Shown here piece by piece: positions 10,541-21,700 of a DNA stretch of 64,000 nucleotides. Below the pieces are notes generated by a model. That model was not told the DNA's origin. It saw nothing but the letters and a program-made list of their open reading frames with translations, and made no database searches. The stretch comes from Protonemura montana (Eukaryota > Arthropoda > Insecta > Plecoptera > Nemouridae), in contig OX387609.1 of NCBI GenBank assembly GCA_947568835.1, positions 16,265,208-16,329,207 on the forward strand. Reading direction: 5' to 3'. The position numbers and the translations under genes were made by a program. How positions within the stretch are numbered: position 1 is the stretch's first letter; each line of letters begins with the position of its first letter.

Positions 10541-12130
10541 CTCGTTAGAATGCGTTAATGTTAAACCGTTGAGTGTGCAGGTTCTAGGTAGAGACAGAAC
10601 GTTAATGTTAAACCGTTGAGTGTGCAGGTTCTAGGTAGAGACAGAACGTTAATGTTAAACCGTTGAGTGTACAGGTTCTAGGAAGAGGCAGAACGTTAAT
10701 GTTAAACCGTTGAGTGTGAAGGTTCTAGGTAGAGACAAAACGTTTATGTTAAACCGTTGAGTGTGCAGGTTCTAGGTAGAGAAAGAACGTTAATGTAAAA
10801 CCGTTGAGTGTGCAGGTTCTAGGTAGAGACAGAACGTTAATGTTAAATCGTTGAGTGTGCAGGTTCTAGGTAGAGACAGAACGTTAATGTTAAACCGTTG
10901 AGTGTGCAGGTTCAAGGTAGAGACAGAACGTTAATGTTAAACCGTTGAGTGTGCAGGTTCTAGGTAGAGACAGAACGTTAATGTTAAACCGTTGAGTGTG
11001 CAGGTTCTAGGTAGAGACAGAACGTTAATGTTAAACCGTTGAGTGTGCAGGTTCTAGGTAGAGGCAGAACGTTAATGTTAAACCGTTGAGTGCAGGTTCT
11101 AGGTAGAGACAGAACGTTAATGTTAAACCGTTGAGTGTGCAGGTTCTAGGTAGAGACAGAACGTTAAATTTAAACCGTTGAGTGTGCAGGTTCTTGGTAG
11201 AGACAGAACGTTAATGTTAAACCGTTGAGTGTGCAGGTTCAAGGTAGAGACAGAACGTTAATGTTAAACCGTTGAGTGTGCAGGTTCTAGGTAGAGACAG
11301 AACGTTAATGTTAAACCGTTGAGTGTGCAGGTTCTTGGTAGAGACAGAACGTTAATGTTAAACCGTTGAGTGTGCAGGTTCAAGGTAGAGACAGAACGTT
11401 AATGTTAAACCGTTGAGTGTGCAGGTTCTAGGTAGAGACAGAACGTTAATGTTAAACCGTTGAGTGTGCAGGTTCTAGGTAGAGACAGAACGTTAATGTT
11501 AAACCGTTGAGTGTGCAGGTTCTAGGTAGAGACAGAACGTTAATGTTAAACCGTTGAGTGTGCAGGTTCTAGGTAGAGACAGAACGTTAATGTTAAACCG
11601 TTGAGTGCAGGTTCTAGGTAGAGACAGAACGTTAATGTTAAACCGTTGAGTGTGCAGGTTCTAGGTAGAGACAGAACGTTAATGTTAAACCGTTGAGTGT
11701 GCAGGTTCTAGGTAGAGACAGAACGTTAATGTTAAACCGTTGAGTGTGCAGGTTCTTGGTAGAGACAGAACGTTATTGTTAAACCGTTGAGTGTGCAGGT
11801 TCAAGGTAGAGACAGAACGTTAATGTTAAACCGTTGAGTGTGCAGGTTCTAGGTAGAGACAGAACGTTAATGTTAAACTGTTGAGTGTGCAGGTTCTAGG
11901 TAGAGACAGAACGTTAATGTTAAACCGTTGAGTGTGCAGGTTCTAGGTAGAGACAGAACGTTAATGTTAAACCGTTGAGTGTGCAGGTTCTAGGTAGAGA
12001 CAGAACGTTAATGTTAAACCGTTGAGTGTGCAGGTTCTAGGAAGAGACAGAACGTTAATGTTAAACCGTTGAGTGTACAGGTTCTATGAAGAGACAGAAC
12101 GTTAATGTTAAACCGTTGATTATGCAGGTT
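10541..12130 (+). repeat. 47-bp minisatellite, about 34 units, homologous to the MITE terminus
   Basis: The unit reads TTAAACCGTTGAGTGTGCAG, then GTTCTAGGTAGAGACAGAAC, then GTTAATG. It is the left terminal segment of the foldback MITE (compare CCGTTGAGTGCAGGTTCTAG at 21366). The same 47-bp unit on the opposite strand forms the array at 43140-44555. Confidence 0.95.
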
Positions 12131-12287
12131 CTGAACTCGGTCGTGCTAATCGGGTCGCTCGGATTACTTTCGCTGGTCAGCTATTTTCTTAACTTGACGT
12201 TAAGTTGACAGCTGTCAAGTGACGTTCACTTGTATATTAGTAATTGTGCAACTTAAAAGAATGTCACGTGGACTGTAATTTGTTAGC
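12131..12287. other. Short unique spacer between two minisatellites
   Basis: A palindromic stretch around 12193-12232 (AACTTGACGTTAAGTTGACA and similar) is present. No gene is seen. Confidence 0.4.
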
Positions 12288-13094
12288 GTTGTAAACTGGC
12301 ACCAGATGGCGGTGGACGACACGTTTAACAAGTTTCCACCTGGCGTTGTAAACTGGCACCAGATGGTGCTGTACGACACGTTTAACAAGTTTCCACCTGG
12401 CGTTGTAAACTGGCACCAGATGGCGCTGTACGACACGTTTAACAAGTTTCCACCTGGCGTTGTAAACTGGCACCAGATGGCACTGAACGACACGTTTAAC
12501 AAGTTTCCACCTGGCGTTGTAAACTGGCACCAGATGGCGCTGAACGACACGTTTAACAAGTTTCCACCTGGCGTTGTAAACTGGCACCAGATGTCGCTGT
12601 ACGACACGTTTAACAAGTTTCCACCTGGCGTTGTAAACTGGCACCACATGACGCTGTACGACACGTTTAACAAGTTTCCACCTGGCGTTGTAAACTGGCA
12701 CCAGATGGCGCTGAACGACACGTTTAACAAGTTTCCACCTGGCGTTGTAAACTGGCACCAGATGTCGCTGTACGACACGTTTAACAAGTTTCCACCTGGC
12801 GTTGTAAACTGGCACCAGATGGTGCTGTACGACACGTTTAACAAGTTTCCACCTGGCGTTGTAAACTGGCACCAGATGGTGCTGTACGACACGTTTAACA
12901 AGTTTCCACCTGGCGTTGTAAACTGGCACCAGATGGCACTGGTCGACACGTTTAACAAGTTTCTAACTGGCGTTGTAAACTGGCACCAGATGGCGCTGTA
13001 CGACACGTTTAACAAGTTTCCACCTGGCGTTGTAAACTGGCACCAGATGGTGCTGTACGACACGTTTAACAAGTTTCCACCTGGCGTTGTAAAC
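12288..13094. repeat. 57-bp minisatellite, about 14 units
   Basis: The unit starts GCGTTGTAAACTGGCACCAG and ends AACAAGTTTCCACCTG. Because 57 is divisible by three and the unit lacks stops in several frames, open frames of about 290-305 codons run through it on both strands. None has a recognisable domain or codes beyond the array, so I treat it as a noncoding minisatellite. Confidence 0.93.
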
Positions 13095-13423
13095 AGTAAA
13101 AATACACTTACAGATTTAAATGTAAAATGCATGGGAGTTCAAGGCCACCGTGACCTTGTTCGTTCGTGTGAACGTGACGTGTGTTTATAAGTCAGTAGTA
13201 GCAACGTAACGCACATATCGAACGTTGCCTTCGATATACTTGTCATAGTAAAATATCTTGGGATTGTTTATTTTGGTTTTAAGGTAAACCTGTTCCTGTA
13301 TGGCGTGATATTGGTTTGATCCGGTTCTAGCCAGTGTGCAATTTGATAAACAAACGTCCGCGAGGCTTGCATTCTGCTCTGTTAAAGAAAATACACTAAT
13401 TATGACACTTAATGATTGATTGA
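13095..13423. other. Unique sequence, no gene seen
   Basis: Mixed composition without repeats, splice-phase series or recognisable protein similarity. Confidence 0.4.
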
Positions 13424-16032
13424 TTTGTGGTGTTTAACGACTCACTGTTTTGACATCTGGCCATGTGGGACTGGTCTAATGGCGTCGGTGAATGAGTGGA
13501 TGATGATGAGGATGATGATGAACCTAACCTAGCCTAGAAGGTAGGAGGGGAAACCCGGTGCCGGCACGTAGCCTACTCCTGTCGAAGAGCACCAAGGGGA
13601 CCACCGGCTTAGCATCCCTTCCGAAGGACGGTACAGCGCGAACAACAGGATTCCTCCACAAATCCATGCTGTCGAGAGGTTGATAAGCAAGGCGAGTGAA
13701 GTTGCTGTACTAACTTTCATCCCTCCAACCTCTCTCCCGAACAGAACTGGTCATGTGTATGATAGCCACCCATCCAATACCTGACCCAACGCAGTGTTGC
13801 TTAACTTTCATCCCTCTAACCTCTCTCCCGAACAGAACTTGTTATGTGTATGATGGTCGCCCATCCAATACCTGACCCAGCGCAGTGTTGCTTAACTTTC
13901 ATCCCTCCAACCTCTCTCCCAAAAAGAACTGGTCATGTGTATGATGGTCACCCATCCAATACCTGACTCATCGCAGTGTTGCTTAACTTTCATCCCACCA
14001 ACCTCTCTCCCAAACAGAACTGGTCATGTGTGTGATGGTCGCCCATCCAATACCTGACCCAGCGCAGTGTTGCTTAACTTTCATCCCTCCAACCTCTCTC
14101 CCGAACAGAACTGGTCATGTGTATGATAGCCACCCATCCAATACCTGACCCAACGCAGTGTTGCTTAACTTTCATCCCTCTAACCTCTCTCCCGAACAGA
14201 ACTTGTTATGTGTATGATGGTCGCCCATCCAATACCTGACCCAGCGCAGTGTTGCTTAACTTTCATCCCTCCAACCTCTCTCCCAAAAAGAACTGGTCAT
14301 GTGTATGATGGTCACCCATCCAATACCTGACTCATCGCAGTGTTGCTTAACTTTCATCCCACCAACCTCTCTCCCAAACAGAACTGGTCATGTGTGTGAT
14401 GGTCGCCCATCCAATACCTGACCCAGCGCAGTGTTGCTTAACTTTCATCCCTCCAACCTCTCTCCCGAACAGAACTGGTCATGTGTATGATGGTCACCCA
14501 TCCAATACCTGACCCAGCGCAGTGTTGCTTAACTTTCATCCCTCTAACCTCTCTCCCGAACAGAACTGGTCATGTGTATGATGGTCGCCCATCCAATACC
14601 TGACCCAGCGCAGTGTTGCTTAACTTTCATCCCTCCAACCTCTCTCCCAAAAAGAACTGGTCATGTGTATGATGGTCACCCATCCAATACCTGACTCATC
14701 GCAGTGTTGCTTAACTTTCATCCCTCCAACCTCTCTCCCAAACAGAACTGGTCATGTGTGTGATGGTCGCCCATCCAATACCTGACCCAGCGCAGTGTTG
14801 CTTAACTTTAATCCCTCCAACCTCTCTCCCAAACAGAACTGGTCATGTGTATGATGGTCACCTATCCAATACCTGACTCATCGCAGTGTTGCTTAACTTT
14901 CATCCCTCCAACCTCTCTCCCAAACAGAACTGGTCATGTGTATGATGGTCGCCCATCCAATACCTGACCCAGCGCAGTGTTGCTTAAATTTCATCCCTCC
15001 AACCTCTCTCCCGAACTGAACTGGTCATGTGTATGATGGTCGCCCATCCAATACCTGACCCAGCGCAGTGTTGCTTAACTTTCATCCCTCCAACCTCTCT
15101 CCCAAACAGAACTGGTCATGTGAATGATGGTCACCCATCCAATACCTGACACAGCGCAGTGTTGCTTAACTTTCATCCCTCCAACCTCTCTCCCGAACAG
15201 ACCTGGTCATGTATTATGGTCGCCCATCCAATACCTGACACAGCGCAGTGTTGCTTAACTTTCATCCCTCCAACCTCTCTCTCGAACAGAACTGTTCATG
15301 TATAATGGTCACCCATCCAATACCTGACCCAGCGCAGTATTGCTTAACTTTCATCCCTCCAACCTCTCTCCCAAACAGAACTGGTCATGTGTATGATGGT
15401 CACCCATCCAATACCTGACACAGCGCAGTGTTGCTTAACTTTCATCCCTCCAACCTCTCTCTCGAACAGAACTGGTCATGTATTATGGTCACCCATTCAA
15501 TACCTGACCCAGCGCAGTGTTGCTTAACTTTCATCCCTCCAACCTCTCTCCCGAACAGAACTGGTCATGTGTATGATGGTCACCCATCCAATACCTGACC
15601 CAGCGCAGTGTTGCTTAACTTTCATCCCTCCAACCTCTCTCCCGAACAGACCTGGTCATGTATTATGGTCGCCCATTCAATACCTGACCCAGCGCAGTGT
15701 TGCTTAACTTTCATCCCTCCAACCTCTCTCCCGAACAGAACTGGTCGTATATTATGGTCACCCATCCAATACCTGACCCAGCGCAGTGTTGCTTAACTTT
15801 CATCCCTCCAACCTCTCTCCCGAACAGATCTGGTCATGTGTATGATGGTCACCCATCCAATACCTGACACAGCGCAGTGTTGCTTAACTTTCATCCCTCC
15901 AACCTCTCTCCCCAACAGAACTGGTCATGTGTATGATGGTCACCCATTCAATACCTGACCCAGCGCAGTGTTGCTTAACTTCGGTGATCTCGTGAGCACC
16001 AATGTTTCCAACACGACAAACCGGTTAGTCGA
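13424..16032 (-). mobile_element. 5S-derived SINE, minus strand, largest core expansion (about 25 units)
   Basis: The tail at 13424-13715 carries the same segments as the other copies (GGTGTTTAACGACTCACTGT, then CCTTCCGAAGGACGGTACAG). Units of 91 bp follow to about 15975, and the 5S head ends near 16032 (CGACAAACCGGTTAGTCG). Within 13750-14480 four consecutive units form a 364-bp higher-order unit repeated almost exactly. Several later units have a small deletion at CATGTATTATGG. Confidence 0.93.
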
Positions 16033-16551
16033 CACGCAATGCAGTTATTTTTTACCCGAGAAGTTCTGTCAAGGAACACGTGAAACTAATACCAACTCTA
16101 AAGTGGTTTCAACTTCTGAGCTTCTTTGTCTTGCATCTAAGATCTGATGGTTTGTTGATCTTCTGCTTGTCATTGCTTCAACTCTTTGTCAACTATTTGA
16201 TTATTTGATGTCGTTCGCCTCCAACCAGTTCAAGTTCTACTAGCAATCATTTGAATTTTCCGGAAACAAAACACTTCGAAAAGAATTCGATTTCTTGTCG
16301 AGTTCGGCGGCTCAAACTTGCCGTGTTTCTAGCGCAAGTCTCAAAGAAGCCGTTACACTTAAAAGTTTAAATATATTCTAAAGAAACTCGAAACAATGCA
16401 CACAGAACAAGTTTACAAACAATTGCTGATGTTTGACGTTTCCATGAAGGGTTCAGGGAACGAAGAGTATTCCTAACTTTATCAAACAAAACAGAAAACA
16501 ACCGACAAGACTCATTTGAAATATGTACATCTTAAGAAAGCAGCGACTTTA
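16033..16551. other. Unique AT-rich spacer, no gene seen
   Basis: No repeat and no recognisable coding sequence. Confidence 0.4.
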
Positions 16552-17526
16552 TCATGGTCATGTGTATGATGGTCATGTGTATGATGGTCATGTGTATGAT
16601 GGTCATGTGTATGATGGTCATGTGTATGATGGTCATGTGTATGATGGTCATGTGTATGATGGTCATGTGTTTGATGGTCACGTGTATGATGGTCATGTGT
16701 ATGACGGTCATGTGTATGATGGTCATGTGTATGATGGTCATGTGTATGATGGTCATGTGTATGATGGTCATGTGTATGATGGTCATGTGTATGATGGTCA
16801 TGTGTATGATGGTCATGTGTATGATGGTCATGTGTAAGATGGTCATGTGTATGATGGTCATGTGTATGATGGTCACGTGTATGATGGTCATGTGTATGAT
16901 GGTCATGTGTATGATGGTCATGTGTATGATGGTCATGTGTATGATGGTCATGTGTATGATGGTCATGTGTATGATGGTCATGTGTATGATGGTCATGTGT
17001 ATGATGGTCATGTGTATGATAGTCATGTGTATGATGGTCATGTGTATGATGGTCATGTGTATGATGGTCATGTGTATGATAGTCATGTGTATGATGGTCA
17101 TGTGTATGATGGTCATGTGTATGATGGTCATGTGTATGATGGTCATGTGTATGATGGTCATGTGTATGATGATCATGTGTATGATGGCCATGTGTATGAT
17201 GGTCATGTGTATGATGGTCATGTGTATGATGGTCATGTGTATGATGGTCATGTGTATGATGGTCATGTGTACGATGGTCATGTGTATGATGGTCATGTGT
17301 ATGATGGTCATGTGTATGATGATCATGTGTATGATGGTCATGTGTATGATGGTCATGTGTATGATGGTCATGTGTATGATGGTCATGTGTATGATGGTCA
17401 TGTGTACGATGGTCTTGTGTATGATGGTCATGTGTATGATGGTCATGTGTATGATGGTCATGTGTATGATGGTCATGTGTATGATGGTCATGTGTATGAT
17501 GGTCATGTGTATGATAGTCATGTGAT
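16552..17526. repeat. 15-bp tandem array, about 65 units
   Basis: The unit is GGTCATGTGTATGAT. It gives open frames in several phases (repeating VYDGH on plus, MTIIH on minus) that are by-products of the 15-bp period. The same 15 bases, followed by a second GGTCA, occur inside every 91-bp 5S-SINE unit; the nearest SINE array ends 520 bp upstream. Confidence 0.96.
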
Positions 17527-18103
17527 GATCACGGCCGCTCTAAATACTTAGAAAGTAAAAAAAACTGATCAAAATAAAATAGTAAAAATGTCGATTTCTT
17601 TGCTTACAGAAAATCACGGCCTCCTAGACGCCGCTGACGTGACGAACAAATGAGGAGGACATCGCGTCACCGCACGCCACTGGTCGCAATGATGACGTCA
17701 TGAGAGTCAGGGGCGGCCAAATGGCTTCAAATTAGTGCTAGGGGTGCACAAACTAGCGCGATGGCAAACACGTTGAGAAGACTTGGGAGCAGAAACCAGG
17801 GCTGTACAATATTGCAGTGAGCGCTGTCCAATTAAATCAGGGTAAACAAGGTCGCGGCACAATCAGACTCAACAAAGAAAGCCGAGACCATCTCTAGAAG
17901 GCGCTGAATAAACTCGTCACGGCACAAGAATCATTCCAGAAGGGTGACCAAAGTGAACAGTCTAAGCACAAACAAAGCACAAAAACAAGAATCAGACCAA
18001 AAATCAACCACAGCCTTGTTGACACGTTTCAACACAAACGAGTCAAAAAACAGGGAGACCAAAACAAAAATCGCACATTCAGCCGAAGAAAGACGACACA
18101 ACG
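17527..18103. other. Unique sequence upstream of the tetraspanin gene
   Basis: Contains a 60-codon Lys/Thr/Asn-rich ORF at 17944-18126 without recognisable features, which I do not call. The tetraspanin promoter or 5' exons could lie here, but no decisive element is visible. Confidence 0.35.
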
Positions 18104-18490
18104 AGCCTCCTAGAGACGCACTGTGAATCTCTAGGGCTGTCTAGATCTCAACAAAGCAATCGCCCAATATTAAGACAGCTGAACAAGGGTGGACAAACAA
18201 GCCTCCTAGAGACGCACTATGAATCTCTAGGGCTGTCAAGATCTCAACAAAGCAATCGCCCAATATTAAGACAGCTGAACAAGGGTGGACAAACAAGCCT
18301 CCTAGAGACGCACTGTGAATCTCTAGGGCTGTCAAGATCTCAACAAAGCAATCGCCCAATATTAAGACAGCTGAACAAGGGTGGACAAACAAGCCTCCTA
18401 GAGGCGCACTGTGAATCTCTAGGGCTGTCTAGATCTCAACGAAGCAATCGCCCAATATTAAGACAGCTGAACAAGGGTGGACAAACAAGC
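18104..18490. repeat. 96-bp minisatellite, about 4 units, next to the first recognised tetraspanin exon
   Basis: The unit starts AGCCTCCTAGAGACGCACTG and ends CAGCTGAACAAGGGTGGACA. Units begin at 18105, 18201 and 18297 (96-bp spacing). The last unit ends where the GC-rich coding segment of the tetraspanin begins. Confidence 0.93.
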
Positions 18491-18552
18491 CTCTCGTCGT
18501 CGCTAACCAAGCCAAGGGTGTCCGGGAAAGCGCTGGCGTGGGTCGGCGCCCG

Positions 18553-18744
18553 ATGACCGTGACGCTTCTGCAGCACGCCGCCAGGGGTCCGATCGCTCGC
18601 GCAGTCGGCAAGCAGTTCGGTGCGCAGCCGCCAGGTGCGCAGCCACCGGCGCAGGTGCACGCGCATCCCATGAAACTGTCGGGTGCCGCCGCGGCTATGC
18701 ACTACTATCGCATCTGGATTTACACGTGCAACGCCGTGCTGCTG
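18553..18744 (+). CDS. Tetraspanin exon 1 (N-terminus and first half of TM1)
   Basis: Encodes an Ala/Pro-rich cytoplasmic leader, then MHYYRIWIYTCNAVLL, ending phase 0 at donor GTGGGT. The frame stays open upstream to about 18481, so the true 5' end is not fixed. In-frame ATGs lie at 18553, 18670 and 18697; the last gives the short N-terminus typical of the family. Confidence 0.75.
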
Positions 18745-21700
18745 GTGGGTGGAATGTGAACTAGAAGATCACCGTGGTCCAATCTACGTAATACGACCGG
18801 TGGTATTATATAACCCCGACCTAGAGCGGTCATTTGGCAGTGCTACCATGGTGCTACATAATACGACCGGTGGTATTATATAACCCCAACCTAGAGCGGT
18901 CATTTGGCGGTGCTACCATGGTGCTACATAATACGACCGGTGGTATTATATAACCCCAACCTAGAGCGGTCATTTGGCGGTGCTACCATGGTGCTACATA
19001 ATACGACCGGTGGTATTATATAACCCCGACCTAGAGCGGTCATTTGGTGGTGCTACCATGGTGCTACATAATACGACCGGTGGTATTATATAACCCCGAC
19101 CTAGAGCGGTCATTTGGTGGTGCTACCATGGTGCTACATAATACGACCGGTGGTATTAAATGACCCTGATCTACAGCGGTCATTTGGCTGTGCTACCATG
19201 GTGCTACATAATACGACCGGTGGTATTATATAACCCCGACCTAGAGCGGTAATTTGGCGGTGCTACCATGGTGCTACATAATACGACCGGTGGTATTATA
19301 TAACCTCGACCTAGAGCGGTCATTTGGTGGTGCTACCATGGTGCTACATAATACGACCGGTGGTATTATATAACCCCGACCTAGAGCGGTCATTTGGCGG
19401 TGCTACCATGGTGCTACATAATACGACCGGTGGTATTATATAACCCCGACCTAGAGCGGTCATTTGGCGGTGTTACCATGGTGCTACATAATACGACCGG
19501 TGGTATTATATAACCTCGACCTAGAGCGGTCATTTGGTGGTGCTACCATGGTGCTACATAATACGACCGGTGGTATTAAATGACCCTGATCTACAGCGGT
19601 CATTTGGCTGTGCTACCATGGTGCTACATAATACCACCGGTGGTATTATATAACCCCGACCTAGAGCGGTCATTTGACGGTGCTACCATGGTGCTACATA
19701 ATACGACCGGTGGTATTATATAACCCCAACCGAGAGCGGTCATTTGGCGGTGCTACCATGGTGCTACAGAATACGACCGGTGGTATTATATAACTCTGAC
19801 TTAGAGCGGTCATTTGGTGGTGCTACCATGGTGCTACATAATACGACCGGTGGTATTATATAACCCCGACCTAGAGCGGTCATTTGGTGGTGCTACCATG
19901 GTGCTACATAATACGACCGGTGGTATTATATAACCCCGACCTAGAGCGGTCATTTGGTGGTGCTACCATGGTGCTTCATAATACGACCGATGGTATTACA
20001 TAACCTCGACGTAGAACAACACTTTTTAACAAAGCTATTATTTGTTTATTTCATTACCACTAGCAACCGGTGCTACGGAGATGCTATGACTGTTACATCT
20101 CTGTCAGAAGCTCCAAGCGGATAGTTATGTCTTCCTTTTAGCAGTTGGAGTCAATATTTAGCGCGGTTAGAATTCAATTGCTAATTATTTTGAAGCTTCT
20201 TTTTTACTTCACGGAGGGTTCAAACAACAAACACATGAAACAGAATTGTTTTAAATTATTATTATCAACTCCTTGGAGAACTGTCATTCTCATCAAATAC
20301 ACTAAAATCGTCTCAAAAAGCCATTGGCCAATGGGTTAGAGCAACACCCGCGACAGGTCAAGATCGGGGTTCGAGTCCCCGTTTGGGCATCAATTTTTGA
20401 GACGGTTATAGTATTGATAATAATAAAACCCCCCGCGCATTGCAAGCGTTTGCAATTTAAATCAGATTTCATCTAAAAATATCAAACAGCTGATCTTCCT
20501 TGCAAACTTTTCGAAGAAGTTGGTCATAAAATTGTCATGAATTTGGGCTGTTCAGCTCGTTAATAGCAAACGGAGGTCACACCCGTTTTATCACCGTTTG
20601 CAGGTGCGTCTGAAGGTTTTAGTCAGATTCACAGCGCTAATGTTAGGTCAGGTTAGGTTAGGTTAGGTTAGGTTAGGTTAGGTTAGGTTAGGTTAAGTTA
20701 GGTTAGGTTGGGTTAGGTCAGGTTAGGTTAGGTTAGGTTAGGTTAGGTCAGGTTAGGTTAGGTTAGGTTAGGTTAGGTTAGGTCAGGTTAGGTTAGGTTA
20801 GGTTAGGTTAGGTTAGGTTAGGTTAGGTTAGGTTAGGTTAGGTTAGGTTAGGTTAGGTCAGGTCAGGTTAGGTTAGGTTAGGTTAGGTTAGGTTAGGTTA
20901 GGTTAGGTTCGGTTAGGTTAGGTTAGGTAACCTAACCTAACATTAAAGGACAGTAAAGGTAAAGAGAATAAGAACTCAGCAGCTACCGGTCCTGGTGTTC
21001 AGTGCGTTTCTTTGTCACCAGGTGTCAGTGCTGGGCTTCACATGCGTCGCAGCGCGCCTGGTGGTGGGCGACTCGAAGCGCTATCTGGTGCCTGGTCTCA
21101 GTCTGTCACAGCCGAGCTTCCTGTACGCGTACCTCGCCCTAGCCACGCAGTCCGGAGTCATTCAGGTACCGACCACCAGGTTTCAACCTCAAGGTGCGCT
21201 TTTTTTCGCATGCAATTTATCCTAATTTTGAGCGGTTAGCTACGCCCCTTCGCAACACTTAAATGTTCAATTGCGATGCTCGTGCTGTCAGTCCCCTATT
21301 TATTCTGACTGGCCACTTCCTGTCACTCGAGTGGCAACTACCCCCAAGTGAACAGAAACATTTCACCGTTGAGTGCAGGTTCTAGGTAGAGTTTCAACGT
21401 CAATGTTACAGTCTCTGCGTGAAAGATGGCCGCCAAATGACTACCTTACCGACAAAAATGCAGAGTACCGGAAAATCACGTTAAGTGGAGCCACTGTCAT
21501 ATGAAATTTAATTTCGAAATTTCTCGTAGGTTAACTCGCTTTTTAATATCGTTACGTGTTTATCAATCGTTGAGGTAAACATTGATGGAGATATTTTTGT
21601 GAGCATGAAAAGTCTCAAAAGCGAGTTAACCTACGAGAAATATCGAAATTAAATTTCATACGACAGTGGCTCCACTTAACGTGATGTTCCGGTACTCTGC

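Noticed and set aside
16523..17551. Long VYDGH, MTIIH and MVMCM ORFs
   Set aside because: By-products of a 15-bp tandem repeat that matches a piece of the 5S-SINE unit.
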